This document shows, piece by piece, positions 1 to 5,227 of a stretch of 5,625 nucleotides of DNA (its first letter is position 1; every line of letters begins with the position of its first letter). Source of the stretch: a bacterium HR25 (lineage in GTDB: Bacteria; Chloroflexota; Dehalococcoidia; SM23-28-2; HRbin24); contig BEIB01000047.1 in the NCBI GenBank assembly GCA_002898615.1, positions 1 to 5,625 of the forward strand. Reading direction: 5' to 3'. Below the pieces are notes generated by a model that did not search any database, was not told the origin of the DNA, and saw only the letters and a program-made list of their open reading frames with translations. The position numbers and the translations under genes were made by a program.

Positions 1-3
1 CAT
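1..3 (-). CDS. Start codon of a following gene (rest outside window)
   Basis: Only an ATG at 3-1 on the minus strand is inside the window. It is proposed as a start because a GGAGGG motif lies 7 bases before it and it comes 53 bases after the rarA stop in the same direction. The product is unknown. Confidence 0.4.
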
Positions 4-9
4 CTTTAG

Positions 10-15
10 CCCTCC
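10..15 (-). promoter_or_regulatory. Shine-Dalgarno sequence for the gene leaving the left edge
   Basis: GGAGGG on the minus strand is followed by CTAAAG and ATG, giving near-optimal spacing. It is the main reason to expect a gene immediately downstream of rarA. No hairpin with a T-run is seen in the 53-base gap, so that gene may be cotranscribed with rarA. Confidence 0.5.
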
Positions 16-56
16 GCTAGAGAGGATAGACGTCGCCCGCCGCTACGGGAAGCGCC

Positions 57-1400
57 CTACCCGGCCGGGCCTTCGCCCTCTGGCCGCTGGCGGCGATGCA
101 GGTGCTCCAGCCACTCCCTGATCCTGGCCTCGTAACCCAGGGAGCCGGGCTGATAGTAGCGGCGCCCCTGCAGCCGCTCCGGCAGGTGCTCCTGCCCGGC
201 GTAGTGCTCGGGATAGGCGTGGTCGTACCTGTAGCCCTTGCCGTAGCCCAGCGACTCCATGAGCCGCGTCTCCGGGTTGCGCAGGAAGAGGGGCACCGGC
301 TCCCCCTGGGTGGCGCGGGCGTCGGCGGCCGCCCGGCCGTAGGCCTCCAGGGCGGAGTTGCTCTTGGGGGCCGTCGCCAGGTAGATGGTCGTCTCCGCCA
401 GGGGTAGGTACCCCTCCGGCATGCCGATGAAGTGGACGGCCTGCTGGCAGGCCACCGCCAGCACCAGGGCCTGAGGGTCGGCCAGACCGATGTCCTCCGC
501 CGCCAGGATCACCAGACGGCGGCAGATGAAGAGAGGGTCTTCACCCGCCTCCAGCATGCGGGCCAGCCAGTAGAGGGCGGCGTCCGGGTCGGAGCCGCGG
601 ACGGACTTGATGAAGGCGGAGATGGTGTCGTAGTGGAGGTCGCCCGCCTTGTCGTAGCGGGGGGCGGGCCGCTGCAGCGCCTCGGCGATGGCCTCCCGGG
701 TGAGGAGGCGCCGCCCCTGGGCGTCCGGCTGGGCGGTAGCGGCCGCCAGCTCCAGGGCGTTCAGGGCCACTCGGGCGTCCCCCGCCGCTGCCCGGCAGAG
801 GAAGGACAGCGCCTCCTCCGTCAGCTCCACCTTAAGCGCCCCCAGGCCTCGCTCCTCGTCCCGCAGGGCCCGCCGGACGATCACCTCCACCTGCTCGGGC
901 GTCAGCGGCTCCAGCACGTAGACGCGGCAGCGGGAGAGGAGCGGCGCCACCACCTCGAAGGAAGGGTTCTCGGTGGTAGCACCGATGAGGGTCACGATCC
1001 CTTCCTCGACATAAGGCAGGACGACGTCCTGCTGCGCCTTGTTGAAGCGGTGGATCTCGTCGATGAAGAGGATGGTGCGCTGGCCGTAGAGGGCGCGTCG
1101 CTCCTGCGCCTCCTCCACGATGCGACGCAGGTCGGCCACGCCGGCGGCCACGGCGGAGATGGGCTCGAAGTGGGAGCGGGTCAGCCTGGCGATGAGCCTG
1201 GCCAGGGTGGTCTTGCCGCAGCCTGGCGGCCCCCACAGCACCATGGACGGCACCTGATCCGCCTCGATGGCCCGCCGCAGCGCCCGGCCCGGCCCCAGCA
1301 GGTGCTCCTGCCCCACGAACTCGTCCAGGGTGCGGGGACGCATACGGGCGGCCAGGGGCGCCTCGCGGGCCGCTCGCTCCGCCCCCGCTCGACGGAACAT
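57..1400 (-). CDS. rarA: Replication-associated recombination protein A (RarA/MgsA AAA+ ATPase)
   Basis: From the chosen start the protein has 447 residues, the same length I recall for E. coli RarA. It carries the family opening [21 protein letters not shown] at 15-35, Walker [10 protein letters not shown] at 57-65, Walker [12 protein letters not shown] at 110-120, sensor 1 GATTENPSF at 140-148, an arginine finger in LLSRCRV (Arg157), and sensor 2 [11 protein letters not shown] at 207-217. Later signatures are [33 protein letters not shown] and, near the end, [11 protein letters not shown], all typical of the RarA/WRNIP1/Mgs1 tetramerisation and C-terminal region. RarA acts on stalled forks and gaps, with SSB as partner. 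An in-frame ATG at 1436 would add 12 residues, and the frame stays open to 1826 inside the hydrolase gene. I prefer 1400 because its N-terminal length matches the family and GATGAGGAC lies beside it, although that purine run is close to the ATG. The spacer to the hydrolase stop is 68 bases. Confidence 0.95.
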   Translation of the reverse strand: MFRRAGAERAAREAPLAARMRPRTLDEFVGQEHLLGPGRALRRAIEADQVPSMVLWGPPGCGKTTLARLIARLTRSHFEPISAVAAGVADLRRIVEEAQERRALYGQRTILFIDEIHRFNKAQQDVVLPYVEEGIVTLIGATTENPSFEVVAPLLSRCRVYVLEPLTPEQVEVIVRRALRDEERGLGALKVELTEEALSFLCRAAAGDARVALNALELAAATAQPDAQGRRLLTREAIAEALQRPAPRYDKAGDLHYDTISAFIKSVRGSDPDAALYWLARMLEAGEDPLFICRRLVILAAEDIGLADPQALVLAVACQQAVHFIGMPEGYLPLAETTIYLATAPKSNSALEAYGRAAADARATQGEPVPLFLRNPETRLMESLGYGKGYRYDHAYPEHYAGQEHLPERLQGRRYYQPGSLGYEARIREWLEHLHRRQRPEGEGPAG

Positions 1401-1445
1401 GTCCTCATCGCGGCGTCGTGCCCCGCGTCCCGGCATCGCGCCGTC

Positions 1446-1451
1446 ATTATC
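1446..1451 (-). promoter_or_regulatory. Possible -10 element in front of rarA
   Basis: GATAAT on the minus strand (5 of 6 matches to TATAAT) lies in the short A/T-richer patch between the hydrolase stop and rarA. At 17-18 bases upstream the hexamers (GGCTAA or TGGCTA) match the -35 consensus only poorly. If it is used, transcripts would start near 1436-1440 and give a leader of about 40 bases to the rarA start at 1400. Confidence 0.25.
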
Positions 1452-1468
1452 GCCCAGAAAAGCGGGGC

Positions 1469-2329
1469 TTAGCCAGGGGCGGCCGTCTCCACCTCCTGCA
1501 GAAACTCCACCAGGGCGCGGTTGAACTCCTCCGGCCGCTCCAGGGGCGGCACGTGGCCGCAGTCCTTCATCACCAGGAGGCGGGCGCGGGGCAGGTTGGC
1601 TGCCAGCACCTGGGCGATGAGCTGAAAGTCCGGCAGGTCCAGCTCTCCCACCACCACCAGGGCGGGGGCCTCTATCTCCCCCAGACGATCCACCACCTGT
1701 GGCCCCTCCGGGGCGGCTGGCTCCACCAGCAGGTCCACCCCGGCGTGGGCCAGCACCATCTCCCGCAGCCTGGCGAAGCGCTCCGGGAAACGGCGGACGC
1801 CGTCGAAGATGGGGTGCGAGAGCCACACCCGCTCCAGGGCCGCCCGCGGCCCCTCCCGGCGGGCCACCGCCACCAGCTCCTGCACCTGCTGGCTGAACTC
1901 CTCCGAGTAGCCGAAGCCCGGCAGGGCCGAGTCCACCAACACCAGGGAGCGCACCCGCCCCGGGTGCGTTAGGGCATACTGCAGGGCGATGCCGCCCCCC
2001 ATGGAGAGCCCCACCAGGTGGATCGCCTCCACGGCCAGGCTCTCTATGATGGGACGGTCCACGTTGAGGCGGTCCAGCAGATCGGCCAGGTCGGCGGCGT
2101 AGGTGGGCCAGTTGTAGCCCCTGGGCGGCACCAGGGAGCGACCGTGGCCCCGCACATCGTAACGGACGACGCGGAAGCCAGCATCCAATAGGGCGGGCAG
2201 TTGCAGGTCCCAGAGGCGCAGGTCCACGCTGGCGCCGTGGATCAGCACCACCGTGGGGACGTCCACCCGCCCCCGGGGGCGGGCGTCCTCGTAGAAGGTG
2301 ACGATATCGTTGGTGTAGACGTAGGGCAC
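1469..2329 (-). CDS. Alpha/beta-fold hydrolase
   Basis: This 286-residue protein has the full alpha/beta hydrolase plan. The oxyanion segment is VVLIHGAS at 27-34, the strand-4 region is YDVRGHGRS at 57-65, and the nucleophile elbow is GLSMGG at 107-112 with Ser109. The acid strand is VVVGELD at 225-231 with Asp231, and the catalytic His259 is in DCGHVPPLERPEEF (256-269). The cap domain falls at about 135-210. There is no signal peptide or membrane segment, so it is probably cytoplasmic. Relatives include 3-oxoadipate enol-lactonases, esterases, haloperoxidase-like and C-C bond hydrolases, and the sequence does not choose among them. An extra segment of roughly 9-10 residues (around DRPIIESLAV, 91-100) sits just before the nucleophile strand. 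The start is GTG at 2329, supported by AGGAG 5 bases upstream. The gene follows the nitroreductase stop after 13 bases, which indicates cotranscription. Confidence 0.9.
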   Translation of the reverse strand: MPYVYTNDIVTFYEDARPRGRVDVPTVVLIHGASVDLRLWDLQLPALLDAGFRVVRYDVRGHGRSLVPPRGYNWPTYAADLADLLDRLNVDRPIIESLAVEAIHLVGLSMGGGIALQYALTHPGRVRSLVLVDSALPGFGYSEEFSQQVQELVAVARREGPRAALERVWLSHPIFDGVRRFPERFARLREMVLAHAGVDLLVEPAAPEGPQVVDRLGEIEAPALVVVGELDLPDFQLIAQVLAANLPRARLLVMKDCGHVPPLERPEEFNRALVEFLQEVETAAPG

Positions 2330-2331
2330 GG

Positions 2332-2355
2332 CCGCTCCTGGCCTACCGGGAGCGG
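2332..2355 (-). promoter_or_regulatory. Alternative hairpin that would mask the hydrolase ribosome-binding site
   Basis: In the transcript CCGCUCC (2355-2349) can pair with GGAGCGG (2338-2332) around a 10-base loop holding the upstream TAG stop. The second arm contains most of the AGGAG Shine-Dalgarno of the hydrolase gene. The first arm is also part of the 3' arm of the larger hairpin at 2342-2380, so the two structures are mutually exclusive. Confidence 0.4.
2335..2339 (-). promoter_or_regulatory. Shine-Dalgarno sequence of the alpha/beta hydrolase gene
   Basis: AGGAG on the minus strand lies 5 bases before the GTG at 2329 and supports that non-ATG start. It sits in the 13-base gap after the nitroreductase stop and within one arm of a possible hairpin (2332-2355). 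Confidence 0.7.
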
Positions 2356-2380
2356 GTCTCCCCCCACCGCTCCCAGTAGG
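2342..2380 (-). promoter_or_regulatory. 14-bp inverted repeat across the end of the nitroreductase gene
   Basis: The + strand arms 2342-2355 (cctaccgggagcgg) and 2367-2380 (ccgctcccagtagg) are inverted copies with one mismatch, separated by 11 bases. In the minus-strand transcript the mismatch becomes a G-U wobble, so all 14 positions can pair. The stem holds the last codons and the TAG stop of the nitroreductase gene. There is no U-run after it, so it is not a classical Rho-independent terminator. A role as an mRNA-stability or coupling element between the nitroreductase and hydrolase genes is more plausible. Confidence 0.55.
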
Positions 2381-2972
2381 TCACCTCCTCCACCGGCTGC
2401 CGCCGTAGCGGGCCGAAGCGCCCCGCCGCGTAGCGCTCGTCCGGCCAGCCCAGGGGGATGAGCCCCATGGTCTCCCAGCCATCGGGTATGTCCAGCAGCT
2501 CCCGCACCTCCGGCTCCCGCATGCGGTAGACGGTGGTGAGGACGGTGCCTAGGCCCAGGGCGCGGGCGGCCAGCATCAGGTTCTGGATCGCCGGGTAGAT
2601 GTAGGAGCCGTAGGGCGAGGCCGGGGCCGGCCAGTCGGCGGTGCGGAGGACGGCCAGGATGAGCACCGGCACCTCCTCCAGGTGATTGGCCAGGTAATCG
2701 GCTGCCCGGTAGATGCGGGCCGAGTCCGGGTTGGCCATCACCTGCTCCCGCAGGCCGCCGTAGACCCGCTGCCAGCCGTCCCGGTAGATCTCGGCCAGGC
2801 GTCGCTTCGTCTCGGCGTCCCGGACAACGAGGAATCGCCAGGGCTGGCGGTTACCGCCACTGGGGGCCTTGGTGGCCGCCTCCAGGACGCGCCACAGCAG
2901 CTCCTCCGGCACCGGGTCCGGCTTGAAGCGCCGTATGGCCCGCATGGTGCTCATGGCCTCGAAGACGTCCAT
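2343..2972 (-). CDS. Nitroreductase-family FMN oxidoreductase
   Basis: The protein is 209 residues, typical of the family. The N-terminal FMN-phosphate motif is MRAIRRFKPDPVP at 10-22, followed by the flavin-contacting APSGGNRQPWRFLVV at 36-50. The dimer/flavin helix YPAIQNLMLAARALGLGTV spans 126-144, and the closing strand is MGLIPLGWP at about 169-177. Such homodimeric cytoplasmic flavoproteins reduce nitro compounds, quinones, enones or unknown physiological substrates with NAD(P)H. The substrate here cannot be deduced. It is clearly a different subfamily from the FbiB-like protein upstream (PSGGNRQPW instead of APAPHHSRPW). The start is ATG at 2972 behind a near-ideal AGGAGGTG. The gap from the upstream stop is 49 bases, with no terminator visible. 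Its last codons and stop lie in a strong inverted repeat. Proximity to F420 genes allows a role in F420 physiology, but nothing in the sequence proves it. Confidence 0.9.
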   Translation of the reverse strand: MDVFEAMSTMRAIRRFKPDPVPEELLWRVLEAATKAPSGGNRQPWRFLVVRDAETKRRLAEIYRDGWQRVYGGLREQVMANPDSARIYRAADYLANHLEEVPVLILAVLRTADWPAPASPYGSYIYPAIQNLMLAARALGLGTVLTTVYRMREPEVRELLDIPDGWETMGLIPLGWPDERYAAGRFGPLRRQPVEEVTYWERWGETRSR

Positions 2973-2976
2973 CCTT

Positions 2977-2984
2977 CACCTCCT
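2977..2984 (-). promoter_or_regulatory. Strong Shine-Dalgarno sequence of the nitroreductase gene
   Basis: AGGAGGTG on the minus strand is a perfect complement to the 3' end of 16S rRNA and lies 4 bases (6 from AGGAGG) before the ATG at 2972. It fixes the start of that gene and suggests independent, efficient initiation, unlike the overlap-coupled genes upstream. Confidence 0.8.
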
Positions 2985-3021
2985 CTTGGGGTTCCCGGGA
3001 GAGAGACGTTCCTCTAGCTCG

Positions 3022-3636
3022 TCAGGCCTCCTGGAGGAACTCGCCCGGCCGGGGCTCCGGCCGCGGGCGGGGCCGGTAGGAGGGGTCCGGGTAGCCCAAC
3101 TCCACCAGGAAGAGGGGCTCCCAGTCCCCGGGCAGGGTGAGGGCCTGCCGTATCGCCTCCTGGCAGAAGAGGGGCGCCCCCATCAGGCAGGAGGCCAGCC
3201 CCCGGGCGTGGGCCAGCAGCATCAGGTTCTGGAGGGCTGCCCCCAGGCTCTGGACGAACATGTCCCGCTCCGCCCGCCGCCGGCGCTCGTCCGGCCAGGG
3301 GCGGGCGGCCGAGAGGTCGAGGCAGGCCAGCAGGAGGGCAGGAGCGGACGCCAGGCGCCGGCGGGCCTCCGTCAGGAGGCGTTCCCGTTCCTCCGGCGGC
3401 GCTCCATCGGCCTCCAGGTCGCGGCGCCAGGCCGTCGTCATCGCCTCCGCCAGGCGGGCCCGCGTCGGCGGCGAGACCAGGAGGAAGCGCCATGGCCGGC
3501 TGTGATGGGGCGCCGGGGCGAGGCAGGCCACCGCCACCAGCTCTTCGATGGCCTCCCGCGGGACGGGACGCCCGTCGAAGCGCCGCACGGAGCGGCGGCC
3601 CCGTAGCGTCTCCAGGAGGCCCGCCTCCGGCATCAT
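3022..3636 (-). CDS. Stand-alone FbiB C-terminal-type nitroreductase, probable dehydro-F420 reductase
   Basis: This is a 204-residue FMN-dependent nitroreductase-fold protein. It has RRSVRRFDGRPV at 14-25, APAPHHSRPWRF at 40-51, MFVQSLGAALQNLMLLAHARG at 126-146 followed by LASCLMGAPLF at 147-157, and LPGDWEPLFLVELGYP at 168-183. The APAPHH.RP.RF signature and the WEPL...GY ending are those of the C-terminal domain of mycobacterial FbiB, which reduces dehydro-F420 with FMNH2. In mycobacteria that domain is fused to the gamma-glutamyl ligase, and here the ligase part is absent. The tail is Pro/Arg-rich (RPRPRPEPRPGE). Two adjacent ATGs (3636 and 3633) follow a GGGAGGAG Shine-Dalgarno. The first overlaps the cofC stop, but the second has more normal spacing and may be used. 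The function is inferred from similarity and from the position directly after cofD-cofC. A different F420- or FMN-linked reductase remains possible. Confidence 0.85.
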   Translation of the reverse strand: MMPEAGLLETLRGRRSVRRFDGRPVPREAIEELVAVACLAPAPHHSRPWRFLLVSPPTRARLAEAMTTAWRRDLEADGAPPEERERLLTEARRRLASAPALLLACLDLSAARPWPDERRRRAERDMFVQSLGAALQNLMLLAHARGLASCLMGAPLFCQEAIRQALTLPGDWEPLFLVELGYPDPSYRPRPRPEPRPGEFLQEA

Positions 3637-4298
3637 GTCTCCTCCCTCTGGCCCAGGCGGCCCACCAGGTCCAGCTCTCGCAGGAGGCCACGCGTCCGCT
3701 CCGCTCCCTCCTGATGGGCCAGGCGGAGCAACTCCCCCGGGCCGTCGATGTCCATGGCCAGAGGCTCCAGGCGTAGCACCCTCAGGGGCAGGCCGCGGGC
3801 TGCCGCCTCCCGTTTGTGGGCGGTGAAGCTGCGGGGGCCGAAGCGGAACGGTATCGCCCCGGGCGGCCGCATGGCCAGCAGGCTGGTGCCCCCGGCCAGC
3901 GAGGGGACGATGACCACCCCCCGAGGCGAGGGCAGGGCCCGCACCGCCTCCTCCACCGCGGCCACCGTGAGGGCGGGCAGATCGGCCGGCACCACCAGCA
4001 GCGCCTCCGCCCCCTCCCTAACCAGCAAGGACGAGCCGTGGGCCAGGGCGGCATTCATCCCCCGCGTCCCCGGCGGCTCCTGGACGCCCAGGGCCCCCAG
4101 GCGGGCTGCCTCTGCCAGCACGGCCGGGTCGGGGCTAACCACTGCCACACAGGCGATGGAGGCCGCCCCCAGGAGCGCCGTCAGGACATCGGCCAGCATG
4201 GCCAGGGTGAGGCGCCGTCGCTCCTCCGTCGAGAGGACAGCCGCTAGCCGCCCCTTCGCCTCGGCCAGCCCCTTCACCGGGACGAGAGCGGCGATCAC
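3633..4298 (-). CDS. cofC: 2-phospho-L-lactate / phosphoenolpyruvate guanylyltransferase (CofC/FbiD)
   Basis: This 221-residue nucleotidyltransferase of the MobA/CofC fold couples GTP to 2-phospho-L-lactate (archaeal type) or phosphoenolpyruvate (FbiD type), making the unstable donor used by CofD/FbiA. Visible motifs are the N-terminal nucleotide-binding segment ALVPVKGLAEAKGRL at 4-18, GMNAAL at 80-85, the metal-binding stretch VVPADLPAL at 102-110, GGTSLLAMRP at 136-145, FGPRSFTAHKREA at 153-165 and DIDGPGEL at 183-190. The start is GTG at 4298, forming a GTGA overlap with the cofD stop, and a GGGGGTGA purine run lies just upstream. The stop overlaps the start of the next gene as ATGA. These overlaps on both sides suggest co-translation with CofD, which makes sense because the intermediate is unstable. 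The signature and context agree, leaving little room for another assignment. Confidence 0.94.
   Translation of the reverse strand: MIAALVPVKGLAEAKGRLAAVLSTEERRRLTLAMLADVLTALLGAASIACVAVVSPDPAVLAEAARLGALGVQEPPGTRGMNAALAHGSSLLVREGAEALLVVPADLPALTVAAVEEAVRALPSPRGVVIVPSLAGGTSLLAMRPPGAIPFRFGPRSFTAHKREAAARGLPLRVLRLEPLAMDIDGPGELLRLAHQEGAERTRGLLRELDLVGRLGQREET
3639..3645 (-). promoter_or_regulatory. Shine-Dalgarno sequence of the FbiB-like gene, inside the cofC end
   Basis: GGAGGAG on the minus strand precedes two consecutive ATGs (3636 and 3633). It leaves 2 bases to the first and 5 to the second, measured from its last G. The second ATG therefore has the better spacing, while the first gives the ATGA overlap with the cofC stop. 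Either would change the protein by only one residue. Confidence 0.65.
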
Positions 4299-5227
4299 GA
4301 GCTCACCCCCAGCGCCTCCAGGACGCGGCGGGCCAGGGCTGCCTTTCGTTCCGGGCTGGACATAATGGTGTCCGTCACCACCGCCTCCAGCCCTAGGGCC
4401 TCTACCTGGGGACGCAGCCCGGCGTCCCGCTCGTCCAGCACCATGACGTCCAGGAAGTCGGCGTAGAGGCGGGCCACTCCCACCGGGCTCACCTCGTGCC
4501 CCAGCTCCCGCAGGACGCGGTCGGCCGGGCCCTTAAGGGTGCCGCCGCCCACGATGGGACTCACCGCCGCCACCTTCGCCGGCGTGTCCCGCAGCGCCTG
4601 CCGTATGCCCCGCACCGCCAGTATGGGGCCGATGCTCAACACCGGGTTGGAAGGGGCGACGATGATGGCCCGCGCCCGGGCGATGGCCTCCAGCACGCGG
4701 GGCGCCGGACGGGAGGCCTCCGCCCCCTGGTAGAGCACCCCCTGCAGTGGCACCTCCGCCCGGTAGCGGGCGAAGTACTCCTGGAAGTCCAGCAGCCCCT
4801 CCGATGTCTGGAGCTTGGTGCGCACCGGGTCATCGGTGACGGGGACTATCTGGCACTCCAGCCCGAAGGCCGCCGCTATCTGGGCGGTGATGCGGCTCAG
4901 GGGCAGCCCCTCCCGCAGCAGTCGGGTGCGATGCAGGCAGGTGGCCAGGTCACGGTCGCCCAGGCGGAACCAGGTCTCGTAGCCGAAGCGGGCCAGCGAG
5001 TCCACCACCTGGAAGGTGTCGCCCCGGATGCCCCAGCCCTGGGGCTCGTCGGCTATTCCCGCCAGGTGGTAGACGACGTTGTCGATGTCCGGCGAGACGT
5101 GGAGGCCGTACATCTCGGCGTCGTCCCCCACGTTGGAGACGATGGTCACCTCCCGCGGGGGGACTACCTGCACCAGCCCCTGGAGGAAGCGGGCGGCGCC
5201 GGTGCCACCGGCCAGGACGGTGATCAT
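4295..5227 (-). CDS. cofD: 2-phospho-L-lactate / phosphoenolpyruvate transferase of F420 synthesis (CofD/FbiA)
   Basis: The 310-residue protein has the expected family length. It transfers the phospholactyl or phosphoenolpyruvyl group from the CofC/FbiD product to Fo (7,8-didemethyl-8-hydroxy-5-deazariboflavin), giving F420-0 or dehydro-F420-0 in the cytoplasm. Family hallmarks are visible throughout: GGTGAARF at 7-14, NVGDD at 32-36, SPDIDNVVYHLAG at 45-57 (the acidic residues probably bind the metal), GWGIRGDTF at 64-72, RLGDRDLATCLHRT at 88-101, PVTDDPVRT at 129-137, APSNPVLSIGPIL at 191-203, SPIVGGGTLKG at 223-233 and DTIMSS near 286-291. The ATG at 5227 shares ATGA with the mutS2 stop, and a GGAG lies 8 bases upstream. 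The gene ends in TGA, which overlaps the cofC start. Family assignment is very secure. Whether the in vivo donor is lactate- or enolpyruvate-derived cannot be read from the sequence, although the FbiB-like neighbour favours the enolpyruvyl route. Confidence 0.96.
   Translation of the reverse strand: MITVLAGGTGAARFLQGLVQVVPPREVTIVSNVGDDAEMYGLHVSPDIDNVVYHLAGIADEPQGWGIRGDTFQVVDSLARFGYETWFRLGDRDLATCLHRTRLLREGLPLSRITAQIAAAFGLECQIVPVTDDPVRTKLQTSEGLLDFQEYFARYRAEVPLQGVLYQGAEASRPAPRVLEAIARARAIIVAPSNPVLSIGPILAVRGIRQALRDTPAKVAAVSPIVGGGTLKGPADRVLRELGHEVSPVGVARLYADFLDVMVLDERDAGLRPQVEALGLEAVVTDTIMSSPERKAALARRVLEALGVSS

Noticed and set aside
432..1472. Long open frame (346 codons) on the + strand opposite rarA
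   Set aside because: It is antisense to a gene with complete RarA motifs. Its Arg/Gly/Leu/Gln-rich composition is typical of a mirror frame in G+C-rich DNA, and no family motif is recognisable.
1401..1826. Upstream extension of the rarA frame into the hydrolase gene
   Set aside because: The added residues are a Gly/Pro/Arg-rich low-complexity run that overlaps a well-supported hydrolase in another frame, and RarA proteins do not carry such an extension. The open frame results from the scarcity of stops at high G+C.
2342..2380. Rho-independent terminator after the nitroreductase gene
   Set aside because: The stem is strong, but it overlaps the coding end and is followed by CCAGGAGCGGCC and a start codon rather than a T-run.
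2973..3021. Promoter or terminator in the 49-base gap between the two nitroreductase genes
   Set aside because: Only a short TCCCGGGA palindrome and the ribosome-binding site are seen. There is no convincing -35/-10 pair and no stem with a T-run.
2869..3606. + strand open frame of 245 codons across the two nitroreductase genes
   Set aside because: It runs antisense across two real genes and their intergenic gap, has no recognisable domain, and has the composition of a mirror frame.
3014..3691. 225-codon minus-strand frame overlapping the FbiB-like gene
   Set aside because: It shares the strand, but its translation is a Gly/Pro/Ala/Arg shadow. The alternative frame has complete nitroreductase motifs and a coupled start.
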